NCBI GenBank assembly: GCA_017608705.1
Contig: JAFCFJ010000004.1
Location: forward strand, 1-54,757
Source of the DNA: Candidatus Pacearchaeota archaeon
Lineage (GTDB): Archaea; Nanobdellota; Nanobdellia; Pacearchaeales; GW2011-AR1
Length of the DNA: 54,757 nt
Reading direction: 5' to 3'
The notes beneath the pieces were generated by a model that was not told the DNA's origin, searched no databases, and was given only the letters and a program-made list of their open reading frames with translations. The translations under genes and the position numbers were made by a program. Below, piece by piece: positions 1-11,800 of the stretch (position 1 is its first letter; each line of letters opens with the position of its first letter).

Positions 1-975
1 TTGCGCTGTGAATTCCTCAACTACTGGTGCAGGCTTGTCTGCATCACAAATCACATCACCACGCTCAACATCTTTCTTGCCAACACCCCTTATGTTAACA
101 CCTACATTGTCACCAGCTACAGCTTCCTGTAATGCCTCATGGTGCATTTCTATACTACGGACTTCACCTTCGATACCGCGACCAGTTCTGCCAGGTACAA
201 TGATTACTTTCTGTCCGACTTTCATCTTTCCTGTTTCTATCTTCCCTACAGGCACTGTACCAACACCTGTAATTTCGTAAACATCCTGGATAGGCATTCT
301 CAATGGCAGGTCAACTGGTTTTTGCGGTTCCTTGAACAAGTCGAATTGTTCCATTACTGTTGGTCCTTTGTACCATGGCATATTTTCGCTTTTCTTTACA
401 ATGTTGTCTCCTTTCAAACCAGATGCTGCTATAAACGTTACCTCATCAGGCTTCATACCAACAGCCTTCAACAGTTCGGTTACGTCCTCCTTTACTTTAT
501 TGAATTTTGCCTCATCATAGTTAACAGTATCCATCTGGTTTATGATTACTGCTATTTGGTCAACACCCATCGTTCTCAATAGCCAAAGATGTTCCTTTGT
601 CTGAGGCATTACTCCATGCTGCACTGCCACAACAAGGAATGCTGCATCTGCCTGGCTTGCACCAGTAATCATATTCTTCACAAAGTCTTTGTGACCAGGC
701 GCATCAATAATTGTTACCTGCCATTTCTGTGTAACGAGTTTCTTATATGCAAGGTCAATAGTAACTCCACGTTCTCTCTCCTCTTTGATTTTGTCCATCA
801 CGTATGCGAATTCAAAACCCACTTTTCCATGCTTCTGTGCTTCTTCCCTCAATTTCTGCAATTCCTGCTCAGGCACCATGCCTGCATCATAAAGCAGTCT
901 ACCGACTATTGTTGACTTTCCGTGGTCGACGTGCCCCACAAATACCACATTCAAATTAGGTTTTTCTTGTGCCAT
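1..975 (-). CDS. tuf: Translation elongation factor 1-alpha, partial (3' end outside window)
   Basis: Minus-strand translation starts [32 protein letters not shown] and contains [28 protein letters not shown] Shine-Dalgarno just upstream of the ATG; open to the window edge. Confidence 0.97.
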   Translation of the reverse strand, partial: MAQEKPNLNVVFVGHVDHGKSTIVGRLLYDAGMVPEQELQKLREEAQKHGKVGFEFAYVMDKIKEERERGVTIDLAYKKLVTQKWQVTIIDAPGHKDFVKNMITGASQADAAFLVVAVQHGVMPQTKEHLWLLRTMGVDQIAVIINQMDTVNYDEAKFNKVKEDVTELLKAVGMKPDEVTFIAASGLKGDNIVKKSENMPWYKGPTVMEQFDLFKEPQKPVDLPLRMPIQDVYEITGVGTVPVGKIETGKMKVGQKVIIVPGRTGRGIEGEVRSIEMHHEALQEAVAGDNVGVNIRGVGKKDVERGDVICDADKPAPVVEEFTAQ

Positions 976-1070
976 TTTTCACCTCGAAAAAACAACAGTA
1001 ACTAACCAAAATTTTAATGCTTTATAAATTTTATGTTTATCCTTTATTATCTAAAAAACAAGAAGTCCAA

Positions 1071-1577
1071 CTATTTTATAACGTAGAGGTAAACTTTCAG
1101 CTTTTTATCTTGTTTTACTGGTTTCCATCCTGTAAATTTCCAATGGTGCGAAACAATTCTTGTACCAGGTTTGAGCTCTTTCTCGAGCTTAGATTTTAGT
1201 TTGTCATTTGTTTCCTGCCTGAGAAAAAGAAATATCACGCTTGCTTCGCTAAGCTTGAAATTGAAGAAATTCCCATAAACTATACGTGCATTCCTAAGGC
1301 GGTGAAGTTTTACATTGAGCCACGAAATTATGAAGCGTAGCGGGTCGATCTCTATACCAACAGCCTTGCTAACATATTTGGCTGAAGCCACAACAAGACG
1401 TGCATCGCCACAGCCAAGATCATACACAACATCATTATGGCGGAGATTTGCAAATTCAAGCATCCTTTTCATTATTCTTTTTCTTGTTGGATAATACTCT
1501 GCGCCAAAAAATCTGGTGTAGAAGAGCCAAAATATGAAGGCGAGAATTAAGAGATTTGCTAACATGATAGGATCCAT
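1071..1577 (-). CDS. Membrane-anchored SAM-dependent methyltransferase-like protein
   Basis: N-terminal hydrophobic segment followed by VVYDLGCGDARLVVASAK (motif I) and VGIEIDP. Confidence 0.7.
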   Translation of the reverse strand: MDPIMLANLLILAFIFWLFYTRFFGAEYYPTRKRIMKRMLEFANLRHNDVVYDLGCGDARLVVASAKYVSKAVGIEIDPLRFIISWLNVKLHRLRNARIVYGNFFNFKLSEASVIFLFLRQETNDKLKSKLEKELKPGTRIVSHHWKFTGWKPVKQDKKLKVYLYVIK

Positions 1578-1647
1578 AATCTCGACACACCTCAGGATTT
1601 AAAAAACTTTTAGCTTTATGGTCTTTGCTTGCTTTACTCAACTAAAC

Positions 1648-3712
1648 TTATTGCTCCTCGCTTAGTCCTTTTCTTTCCCTTATTTGCTTTATTATCTTAT
1701 CCTGCAGCTCATTAGGAACGCGCTCGAACAACTGATCCACGAGAGCAAAGACACCACGACCTTCTGTACAGCCGCGTAGATCGCCAGCAAAACCAAACAT
1801 TTCTGCAACAGGCATCTTTACACGCATCGACACGTGATCAGCTTCTTGCTCAACATTGAGTAGCTGGCCGCGCTTGCTTTGCACGAGCTTGGTAACTTCG
1901 CTCATGAACTGTGCCGGCGACTCTATCTGTAGGATTTGCATAGGCTCGAACAGTACAGGCTGAGCATCTAAGATCGCTTGCTTTATTGCATCGCGAACAG
2001 CAGGATAAACCTGCGCAGGACCTCTGTGGATGGCATCTTCATGAAGTCTGGCATCCATTAGGCTAACTTTGAGCTTCATGCACGGCTCTCTTGCAAGCAC
2101 GCCGTTGTCCATCATTTGCTCAAAAGCATCCATAACAAGCTCTATAACTTCGCCTATATGCACAATACCACGGGTCTTATCAAGAAAAACATTTCCGTTG
2201 TATATATCGCGATACTGTCTTGCTTCCTCATTGCTCACACTAAGCGAAGCAAGTTTGTTCCATAGCTCCTCATTCTTTTTCTTTATCCTTCCTTCTGGTA
2301 TCTCTCCTGCTTTTATAGCTTCATAAACTGCATCCTCCAACGGCTCGACCATGATGAAGAAGCTGTTGTGTTTATTCGGTGACCTGCCTTCAAATATCTT
2401 CGAAGGCTTGAGCACTGTTTCTCTGTAAACAACAATAGGCTGGCTCGTTACGACATCAACACCTTTCTCTGTCCTAATTCTGTTAGCTATGACTTCAAGA
2501 TGAAGCTCGCCCATTCCGCTAAGCAGGTGCTGTCCTGTCTCTTCATTGATTTCAACCTTAACAGTAGGATCCTCCTTTTGCACAACACGCAGAACTTCGA
2601 TGAGTTTAGGCAAATCAGCAGGCTTCTTCGCTTCTATGCTAACAGTAACAACTGGCTCGAAAATATGTTTCATGCTCTCGAAAGGTTCCATTTCCTTGCT
2701 TGCAAGGGTTTCGCCAGCATTCACACCACGCAAACATATGTAATTCCATGCCTTTCCTTATCGTTCCGGAGAAAAGCCTTCCTGCAGCTATCTCGCCTGC
2801 CTGGGGATCAACAACAATTTTGGTTGTTACGAAGACAGTGGGGCCGTTAGGATCACAATTCAACAATGCCTTACCTTCCTCGCTTTCGAGATCACCGTGC
2901 CATAGCTTCGGGATTCTATATTTTTGCGCCTCTACAGGATTTGGTAAATGTTTCACAACCATGTCAAGCACAGCCTTATGAAGGGGCAGTTTCTTGGCAA
3001 GCTCGTCTACTTTGTTTTCCTCATACGCTTTGACTATATCTCCAAAGGTAATTCCTTCTTTTTTCATTATATTGAAGTTTATTGCCCACCTATCCTTTGC
3101 AGAACCAAAGGATACGCTACCTTCCTGGACAGAAACGAGCCATTTATCTTTAAGCTCGTCTGGTGCTATGTTACGAATAAATTTGTTAACAGAATTGATA
3201 ATCTTGATAAACCGCTCCTGTATCTGCTCGCCAGCCAGCTTCAGCTCTTTGATCAACCTGTCCACCTTGTTGATAAAAAGCACGGGCCTGACACGTTCAC
3301 GTAAGGCCTGTCTCAATACAGTTTCAGTTTGTGGCATCATCCCTTCTGCTGCACATACGACAACGACAGCACCGTCGCAAGCACGCATGGCTCTCGTAAC
3401 CTCACCACCGAAATCTACATGACCCGGTGTGTCGATAAGGTTGATGAGGTAATCATTACCTTCTACATTGTGCAACATATTCACATTTGCAGAATCTATT
3501 GTAATGCCTCTTTCTCTCTCATCCTCGTGGAAATCCATAACAAGAAGCTTACCTGCAAGCTCCTGACTTATCATGCCAGCTCCGGCAAGAAGCGAATCTG
3601 TCATAGTTGTTTTGCCATGGTCTATATGCGCAATTATGGCTATATTTCTTATCTTTTCTGGCTTGCGCATCAATTCCAAAATCTTCTTGATTTGCTCTTC
3701 TTCGCTTGCCAT
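1648..3712 (-). pseudogene. fusA: Elongation factor 2, reading frame disrupted by an apparent internal deletion in domain II
   Basis: 5' ORF ([15 protein letters not shown]...[19 protein letters not shown]...[14 protein letters not shown]) and 3' ORF (..[34 protein letters not shown]...) lie in different frames. About 30-35 residues normally between them are missing. Confidence 0.85.
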
Positions 3713-3713
3713 T

Positions 3714-4328
3714 TTAGCGTGCAGCGTCAGCTTGTCTTTCGCTTTCAGTTTTCTTTTGTATTGCAAAGCTTTCAGGGCTATTTTGATAGGCAAGGATTAT
3801 TTCTTGTGCAAGTCCTTCAGCAATGGTTGTTTTTTTGTTGAAAGCCTTATCATAGCCGCCATGAACTATGTGTCTCAATGCTAAACTTAAACGTCTGTAT
3901 GGCGAGGTATCAACAGCCTGCGGATAGCGCGCACCACCGTATTCTATTGTTGTAATTTCATCATGCGGAGCAGCATTCTCTATTGCCTTGACAAGGACTT
4001 GGACAGGATTTTCTCCTGTTTTTTCCTCGATTATTTTCAATGCCTCGATCAGGATTTTCATGTTTTTGTTGTATTTTCCAGTAGCATGTTTTGTTATTAT
4101 CTTATGTTTCTTGCCTCTATGTCCTGGAACAGCCAAAATATTAGCTAGCCTCTCGAGCAAATGCACTCTTGCTTTTTCAAATCTTTGCCTTGCCTTCCCA
4201 TGAGTCTTCACGAGAAGTTTTGGCTCAAGATTTATATAACGCTTCAGTCCTGGATCTTCCACCTTTACGTTACTAACATCGAATATTCCAAGCACCTTCT
4301 CACTTTCGCTTTTATTTTTTTCTTCCAT
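3714..4328 (-). CDS. rps7: 30S ribosomal protein S7
   Basis: [25 protein letters not shown]; position in str-like operon. Confidence 0.95.
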   Translation of the reverse strand: MEEKNKSESEKVLGIFDVSNVKVEDPGLKRYINLEPKLLVKTHGKARQRFEKARVHLLERLANILAVPGHRGKKHKIITKHATGKYNKNMKILIEALKIIEEKTGENPVQVLVKAIENAAPHDEITTIEYGGARYPQAVDTSPYRRLSLALRHIVHGGYDKAFNKKTTIAEGLAQEIILAYQNSPESFAIQKKTESERQADAAR

Positions 4329-4329
4329 C

Positions 4330-4752
4330 CTAACGTCTACCCTTCTCTATCTTGCCTTTGACAAGCATCTTGAGAGGTTGATTATTGACCTTTATCACCT
4401 GGAACCTCACGCCAGGCATGTCCCCTTTACTTCTTCCTTGCTTTCCGCCTATGCGCTCTATAATAACCTCGTCGTGCTCATCAACAAACTTTATAGCATT
4501 GTTGCCCGGCACAAAAGCAATAACTTTTTTTCCATTTTTTGTTAGCTGGACCATCACACATTTACGCATAGCAGAGTTTGGCTGTTTTGCTTCTCTCTGT
4601 ACTTTTGCTATAACGATTCCTCTTGCTTGATGCGCTCCCTCAAGGGGATCGGCTTTTTCATAGAGGTTCAGCGCACGCCTTTTATATTTCACGCTTTTCC
4701 ATCTAAACTTTTTCCTTCTCTTCTTCAACTTGAGCGCGCTAAAGAGTCCCAT
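4330..4752 (-). CDS. rps12: 30S ribosomal protein S12
   Basis: [33 protein letters not shown]. Confidence 0.97.
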   Translation of the reverse strand: MGLFSALKLKKRRKKFRWKSVKYKRRALNLYEKADPLEGAHQARGIVIAKVQREAKQPNSAMRKCVMVQLTKNGKKVIAFVPGNNAIKFVDEHDEVIIERIGGKQGRSKGDMPGVRFQVIKVNNQPLKMLVKGKIEKGRR

Positions 4753-4818
4753 TTTAGCCGAAAAGAACGGCGATAAATAATTCAGGAAAGGTTTGATTTT
4801 TAAATCTTTTTATTATCT

Positions 4819-5238
4819 TTATGCAATCTTTACCTTTTCTATCCCGAAATATTCTTCCAATATTTTTTGCATTTCCTCAAGCCTAGATTTGTTTCTTCCT
4901 ATCAATAATGCTTTATTCTGCCTGCCTGCATTTATAATCACCTCTTCACCGTTCACTTTTATCTCATTTACTTTTACAGGATGGACTATGCTTGTAATAA
5001 AGTTTTCTATATCCTCTATACTCCTCGGTTCAACAACAATTTTTACTTTTTTTCCTAAAATTTTAACAAGTTTTTTCACATTCTTTCCATTTTCTCCTAT
5101 TGCCCTAGAAATCTGTCGTGGAACCACAGTAAATACTATGGAAGAGTTATAAATAAAACAACTCTTCGGCCTTATTCCTGAAACTTTTTCGAATAAGTTG
5201 ATATAACGAATTAGCTGCATGTCGAGGGTTTTTCCCAT
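4819..5238 (-). CDS. nusA: NusA-like KH-domain transcription factor
   Basis: VVPRQISRAIGENGKNVKKLVKILGKKVKIV KH signature; between rpoA and rps12 as in other archaea. Confidence 0.85.
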   Translation of the reverse strand: MGKTLDMQLIRYINLFEKVSGIRPKSCFIYNSSIVFTVVPRQISRAIGENGKNVKKLVKILGKKVKIVVEPRSIEDIENFITSIVHPVKVNEIKVNGEEVIINAGRQNKALLIGRNKSRLEEMQKILEEYFGIEKVKIA

Positions 5239-5308
5239 TTTACTTCCTTACTGAGCATGATGTAGTTAATAAAGTTAACGTGCCCTCTTATCGTTTCTTT
5301 GATGTAGG

Positions 5309-8300
5309 CTAGGCGAGTTTTCCTATAACCTTTACCATTAATCCTGGCAAACCTGTTCCTACAGGGACTGGCTGATTCAATATGATATTTTCTATCACAC
5401 TTGCCAACTCTTCACGTGAACCTTTTATGCTTGCTGCAACAAACTGCTTTATTGGGGTTTCAAAACTTGCTCTTGCTAGCACAGATTCTTTCTCGGCGAT
5501 CACGCCCATTCTTGTGACACCTTTTACAGTTCCGCTCATGCACATGGCATCAGCAACAAACCATATGTGTCTCTCGTCTATATCCATTCCCTGTGCCTCT
5601 AGCACTTTTTTCACTTCTCTTACTATGAGGTTCCTTGCAGCTTCTATACCGAGACATTCCTCTGTTTCATGAATGTCATTAGTTATTGTTTTCTCTTTGT
5701 TTACTCCTTTTATTTTCATTACTTCTTTGAGGTTAGAGCCAGACGTCAATATTACATAATTACTTCCTCTTTTAACAACTAACACCTGCTCTATTCCACG
5801 AACGCCAGAAATCACAACGTTCTTGAGCTTCTCTTTGTAGCGATAAATATCCTTGAAATCAGCGTTAGCTCTTGATATCTCTATCGTGTTATCTTTTAAC
5901 TTATTTTTGTATCCTTTTTCCGTAAGTCTCTTCGAGAGTGTCTCTGGTGTAATGTGGGCCGATCTCAATGCGGAATTATCGAGAATAATTCTTATTTTCT
6001 TGTTAGAGAAATCAACATTTATTTCTGAAATTACTTCTTGCAACTTAACTTCTTTTATTTTTTCTGCAAGGATCCTTGCTTGCTTCTCATTATTATACTC
6101 TTTCTCGAGATAGATCTCCATGCTTGGCGTGCTTGGCTTTTTCCTGGCGTCGAAAATTTCGATCAATCGTGGCAAACCCTGCGTGATCTGCATTTCCTGC
6201 ACGCCAGCGAAGTGGAACACATTGAGTGCCATCTGTGTTGACGGCTCGCCAAAGGATTGGGCTGTTACTATTCCAATGGCTTCGCCAGGAGCAATCTTTT
6301 CTTGCAAGTGTAATTTGCTGACATCATAACCATCGCTACCATATACAAACTGTACAATTCTGCCCGACGCGTCACGCACTGTTCCATCATATTCTACACG
6401 TAAGTCTTGCAACGCATTTGCCAGACGTCTGTAAAGATAACCCGACTTCGGAGTTCTCAATGCGGTGTCCATGAGTGCGTCTCTTCCTGTCATCGCCCCA
6501 AAGAAGAATTCGTCTGGGTCTAGACCCTTCATGAATGAAGAATATATGAAACCGTGAGCTTTAGGAGACAGATCATGTTTCCTGAAGTGAGAGAGAGTAC
6601 GGCCAGTATAACCGAGATTGATTCTTTCTTGCCAAAGTGCCTGCTGTCCAACAGAACAGGCTATCTGTGTTATGTTAAGCATGCTTCCTGCCGCTCCTGC
6701 CTCTATAATACTGCTAACAGGATTTTCCGTAGGAAATTCTTCTTTTACTATTTGGCCTATTTTTGTTCTTACTTCATTGAGAATCTGCATTATCTTTATT
6801 TCTCTTGTTTCTTCTCTCGTCTTTCCTGGCAACGCCTCGAGTGTGCCATTATAATAAGCTTCTATTATTTCTTCTGTTTTCTTTTCAGCTTCTCTTATTA
6901 TTTCCTCTGTGGCCTTTTTTACTTTTTCATTTACGTTTATATCTTCTATACCTATCGTTATACCTCTTTTGGTAAGATAGTTTGTTCCTAATGCAAATAT
7001 CTTTCTTAAGGTTTCAAAAGTTTCATCGCGACCTACGACAGCATCTAACAATCTGATAAGCATACCGTCTTCGACACCGAAAGTATTTTTGTCTATTGCT
7101 CCTGAAATAAGTTTTCCATCTTTTATTAATAGATATGCATTGTAAGGACATTTCTCCTTTCTGCAATTCTTGTAATATGGGCAATCTTCTCCGAGACATT
7201 TCTTTGTTTTTGTTTCAAAATTTATTTTTGGTAATACAGCAGAAATTACCTCTTTTCCTTCTATATTCTTCTTTGCAAACTCGGCAATTACGCCGGCTTC
7301 GAACAGTACTTGCATCGCTTTTTCTCTTGGCAATATTGTCATGCTGAGGAGATAGTTTCCTGTTACCGCATCAGAGATGCAGCCAAGCAAGTTTGTGTTA
7401 TTCTTCGGCGAAATGAGATTTTGCTTAACATCCATTAGTATCTTGGCCTCTGCCCTCGCTTCTTCAGTCTGAGGACTATGCACATTCATCTCATCTCCGT
7501 CGAAATCAGCATTGTATGGGAAACATGCTGCAGGATGTAATCTGAAGGTTTTTCCAGGTAACACACGCACGAAATGGGCCATTAGGCTAGGTCTGTGCAA
7601 GCTAGGGTGTCTGTTGAAAAGCACAACATCGCCGTCTTGCAAGTGTCTCTCGACAAAATATCCAGGCTCAAGCTCCTCGATGATTTCTTCGCGTAGCTCA
7701 GGTGTAATTCTCTTTTTCTTTCCATCAGGCCTGATCACATAGTTTGCTCCAGGATAACCATCATTCATTATAAGCTGCTTCATTCTCTCTATGTTAAACT
7801 CTGTTACAGCTTCCTTCACAGTAAGAACTGTAGCTATCTCATACGGCACGCCAACTTCATTTATGTGTAAGTACGGATCAGGCGATATTACTGTACGGCT
7901 GCTGTAGTTAACACGCTTTCCTGCAAGATTATGTCTTATTCTTCCCTCTTTGCCTTTTATTCTCTCAGTGATTGTTTTCAAAATCTGCCCACTTCTGTGT
8001 CTTGCAGGAGGAATGCTACTCAGCGTGTTATCGAAGAAAGTTGTAACATGATATTGTAGCAGTTCCCATAGGTCCTCTATGATTACCTCTGGAGCACCAG
8101 CATTGAGACTTTCCCATAGTCGCTGGTTGGCCCTGATTATATCACTCAACTTGTGCGTTAAATCATCCTCGCTTCTCTCTCCTGTTTCAAGCGTGATGCT
8201 TGGCCTTGTCGTGACAGGTGGTACGACGAGTAATGTAAGGACAGCCCACTCAGGCCTTGTCGCCTCCGGATTGATTCCTATAAGTTTCAGCTCCTCATTT

Positions 8301-8812
8301 GGTATCCTAGCCAGCCTTTCACGAATTTCTGTAGGAAACAATCTAGTTTTTCCTTCATAGAACGCAAGGGTTGCTTTTTCCACCTTTATTTTCTGGCTTT
8401 CTGCCCCACAATGCGGACATTTTCTGGCAGAGCTTGCTTTCTTTATTCTTTCCTTTGCACTCCTGTATTTTTTGAGCTCTTTCTCTGTGAGCTTAAGCCT
8501 ATTGCATTCTTTGCAGAACGCGCTGAGACATATTTGAATTAATGAAACAAATTTTACATGTATCACAGGTCTTGCCAGCTCTATATAGCCTGGATGACCA
8601 AGACATTCTTTCAGCCTGCCACCACATGTCCTACATCTTACTCCCGGATCTATCGCGCCAAGCCTTAAATCCATGAGACCTCCATCTACCGGATAGCCAT
8701 CCACGTCATAAAGTTCAGGCGTAACTATCTTAGCTGCGCCTAACTTTTTTATTTGCTCAGGGCTAAGCAAGCTGAAACATAAACTGCGCACCTGTTTCTT
8801 TATTATCTCCAT
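5309..8812 (-). CDS. rpoA: DNA-directed RNA polymerase subunit A, A' and A'' in one ORF
   Basis: Contains GKRVNYSSRTVISPDP, NADFDGDEMNVH (A') and APGEAIGIVTAQSFGEPSTQMALNVFHFAG (A'') in one uninterrupted frame. Start likely MEIIKKQV at 8812 (TAAAATGG overlap with rpoB stop). Confidence 0.96.
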   Translation of the reverse strand: MEIIKKQVRSLCFSLLSPEQIKKLGAAKIVTPELYDVDGYPVDGGLMDLRLGAIDPGVRCRTCGGRLKECLGHPGYIELARPVIHVKFVSLIQICLSAFCKECNRLKLTEKELKKYRSAKERIKKASSARKCPHCGAESQKIKVEKATLAFYEGKTRLFPTEIRERLARIPNEELKLIGINPEATRPEWAVLTLLVVPPVTTRPSITLETGERSEDDLTHKLSDIIRANQRLWESLNAGAPEVIIEDLWELLQYHVTTFFDNTLSSIPPARHRSGQILKTITERIKGKEGRIRHNLAGKRVNYSSRTVISPDPYLHINEVGVPYEIATVLTVKEAVTEFNIERMKQLIMNDGYPGANYVIRPDGKKKRITPELREEIIEELEPGYFVERHLQDGDVVLFNRHPSLHRPSLMAHFVRVLPGKTFRLHPAACFPYNADFDGDEMNVHSPQTEEARAEAKILMDVKQNLISPKNNTNLLGCISDAVTGNYLLSMTILPREKAMQVLFEAGVIAEFAKKNIEGKEVISAVLPKINFETKTKKCLGEDCPYYKNCRKEKCPYNAYLLIKDGKLISGAIDKNTFGVEDGMLIRLLDAVVGRDETFETLRKIFALGTNYLTKRGITIGIEDINVNEKVKKATEEIIREAEKKTEEIIEAYYNGTLEALPGKTREETREIKIMQILNEVRTKIGQIVKEEFPTENPVSSIIEAGAAGSMLNITQIACSVGQQALWQERINLGYTGRTLSHFRKHDLSPKAHGFIYSSFMKGLDPDEFFFGAMTGRDALMDTALRTPKSGYLYRRLANALQDLRVEYDGTVRDASGRIVQFVYGSDGYDVSKLHLQEKIAPGEAIGIVTAQSFGEPSTQMALNVFHFAGVQEMQITQGLPRLIEIFDARKKPSTPSMEIYLEKEYNNEKQARILAEKIKEVKLQEVISEINVDFSNKKIRIILDNSALRSAHITPETLSKRLTEKGYKNKLKDNTIEISRANADFKDIYRYKEKLKNVVISGVRGIEQVLVVKRGSNYVILTSGSNLKEVMKIKGVNKEKTITNDIHETEECLGIEAARNLIVREVKKVLEAQGMDIDERHIWFVADAMCMSGTVKGVTRMGVIAEKESVLARASFETPIKQFVAASIKGSREELASVIENIILNQPVPVGTGLPGLMVKVIGKLA

Positions 8813-8813
8813 T

Positions 8814-11800
8814 TTACTCCTCGTATTTATTCTTGAGTTCAAATTTTGTTAGTATATGCATGCTTTGCAATTCATCAACAAGCAACTTGAATGCATACGA
8901 TAATTCAACAGGCTCTATTTTCTTGCTTCCGCATAACGGACAATAAAGCTTGTTTCTTATATGGTCTTTGATGCCGAGAGCACCACATTCCATACATACA
9001 TGGACTATTACTTTATCGGAATCATAACGTTCTTTCAAAAGCAGGCTTGCTCCATGGGCCACTAGAGCTTGCTGTTCCATTTCTCCCAGCCTTAGAGCAC
9101 CACCGTGTGCCCTACCTTCGACAGGTTGCCTTGTCAAAAGCGTAACTTTGCCGCTTGCTCTTGCATGGATCTTGTTACTTACCATATACTTAAGCTTGAG
9201 ATAATACATGTTTCCAACATAGATCTTTGCTTCAAGAGCTTCACCAGTGATACCATTATAGAATGTTTCCTTCCCATCATATCTGAAACCAAGCTCCTTG
9301 AGCTGTTGTTCGAGCTCTTCTATTGTCTGGCCTGAGAATGGTGTACCATCTATGATCTTGCCTGAGAGACAGCCAACTTTGCCGGCAAGTAGCTCTATAA
9401 GATAGCCGACAGTCATTCTGCTAGGGATACCATGGGGGTTGAATATTATATCTGGCTTGATGCCACGGGCAGAGAAAGGCATATTCTCCTCAGGCACGAT
9501 ATAGCCAACAACACCCTTCTGACCATGCGACGTCGAGAATTTGTCGCCAAGTTCAGGAATACGTAAGTCACGAGTTCTTACATGCACTACTTTGTTGCCC
9601 TCACTATCTTCGGTTATGAATACAGCATCAACTATTCCTTTTTCTTCCTGCCTTATAACCTCACTCGCCTCCTTCTTTGTCCTTATAGTGATTTCTCTAG
9701 CTTCTGACAAAAATTTAGGCGGCGAGACTTTACCTATAACAACTTCTCCCTCTCTGAGCTCAGCTTCAGGATATGCTATTCCATCTTCTTCAAGGAAACG
9801 GTAGTTTTGTTCTGTTCTGTAACCTGTTGTGTCTTTGTCTGGCACACAAATGGAATCTTTGAGCCCACCAGGATAACTTCGTTCTACGGTTGAATATGGT
9901 CTGAAATATGTGCTTCTTGCGAGACCGCGATCCACACTTCCCTTGTTCAAAATAATTGCATCCTCTATGTTATAGCCATCCAATGTCATGATGGCCACGA
10001 CCATGTTTTGGCCTGCAGGATAGAAATCAAGATAATCATAGACGAAACTCCTGACAATTGGTTTTTGAGGATAATGCAATATGCTAACATCTGTATCTAT
10101 TCTGCTTAGGAAGTTTGCGGCATATAGGCCTAGTGCCTGCTTCTGTGTCTTGCTTCCACGATTGAGCCTTGAACTTTGATCATGGTTCGCATAAGGCACG
10201 AGGCTCGTTACAAGACCGAGGAATGCTATCGTGTCTATTTCGAGATGTGTATGTTCATTTGTTAGTTCGTGTTCGTAAACAGCCACTAAGCAGTTTTCTT
10301 CTTCTGCAGCATCTATGTATTCTATTATCCCTTCTTTCACAAGATCTTCCCAGTTAAGTTTTCCTTCCTCAACAAGTCTAAGGTGTTCATCTGTAAGTTT
10401 TGGTTTACCATTCTCTACAATGATAAGTGGCCTCATGACCCTGCCAACTTCTGTGGAAATGTAGATTATGTCATAAGTGTCATCATATCTTATACTCATT
10501 TCTCCAGGAAGCTCGCCTTTTCTTCTTCTTTTCCTTAACTCACTCACTAGCCTTTCTGCCTCATTTGTGCTACCTATAAACTTCCCATTATAGAATATGT
10601 CAGTTTTACCTTCATGCTTATTTTCGCCTGTTTCCGCGCCAAGTTCTGAGAGTAATTCTATAAAATTGGCTTCATCAAATACCACCGCTGTTGATATCTT
10701 AGCTAGTAGGGCAAGATTTTTCCTCAGCCCGATTTCTGTACCTTCTGGTGTTTCTATAGGACAAAATCTTCCGTAATGTGTTGGATGTAGTGTTCTTGCA
10801 AGGAAATTTTCTTGCTGGCCAGAAAGCATGCTCGTAACACGCTGTAGCTGGGACATCACCGCCAAATAATTGGTTTTGTCCATATTTTGCGTCACCCCTG
10901 TTCTTTCACCTACCCAATTTCCAGTAGCTATTGCACTTTCTATCCTATGCGAGAACAATGTTGCCTTTGCTATGCTCTTTATTCCAAATACCTTCCCTCT
11001 CCTATGATATTTTTGCAAGGAGTGGATCATGTCACGCACAAGACTGTTGAGATTAACACGGAAGAGAGAAGCCATCATGTCGCCACTTAGCCTTACACGC
11101 TTGTTAGCATAGTGGTCTTTATCTGTTACAAGCTCTGGATTTTCTTTTGCTATGAGAAACTGTTTTATCATCTTACATAACGTGATTGCTTTTTCTATTC
11201 TGTCTTTCTTGTCTGTGCCTATGTGTGGCAAGAAATAAGCGTCGAGTCTTTGATTTATCCTGTCGAGTATTTCTTTCTTTGTGCCGTGAAAACCAGCTAA
11301 CTCGGCTATTTTGAGCATTGCCTCCTCTGCTGTCGCTATATTTGCAAATTCGTACAGATTTACGATGAGCAAGTCAGATTTCTTGCCAACATATTTTGCG
11401 ATGTCTGCCTCCTTCGTAAGGCCTAGTGCCTTGAGAAGTATTATAGCCGGGATATTCCTGAAACGGCTGAATGTTATCTGAATAATGCCATCTGTTTTTT
11501 CATTTATTGTTATTGGGATTCTATAAGAGCCACGTTGCGAAAATAGCCTAAGCTGTAGCTTTCCTGCTGTTTTTTCTATGAATGGCTGGTTCTCAGCCAA
11601 ATCTTCAGTAAGAACCATTACTCTCTCATTTCCGTTGATGATGAAATATCCGCCCGGATCTAGCGGATCAATTCCTGCTTTTATCATTTCTTCCTTCGTC
11701 ATTCTGCTCACAGGACATACCTTGCTTTTCACCATTATTGGAATTCTGCCTATTTCCACACGCTGTGTTTCTTGCTGACCATCCATCCGCAATGTGATCT

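Noticed and set aside
139-915. Plus-strand ORFs at 139-582 and 589-915
   Set aside because: Antisense to EF-1 alpha; Cys/His/Phe-rich shadow frames.
2639-2733. Intein or programmed frameshift in EF-2
   Set aside because: There is no extra sequence at the junction; conserved residues are missing, so neither splicing nor frameshifting would restore a normal protein.
5239-5308. Missing L30e gene between rpoA and nusA
   Set aside because: The gap is only 70 bp so the gene is absent here, but it may be elsewhere in the genome; variation of this operon among archaea is known.
7080-7200. Cys-rich insertion in RpoA (CLGEDCPYYKNCRKEKCPYNAYL)
   Set aside because: A similar Cys-containing segment occurs in other archaeal RpoA' subunits, so not unusual.
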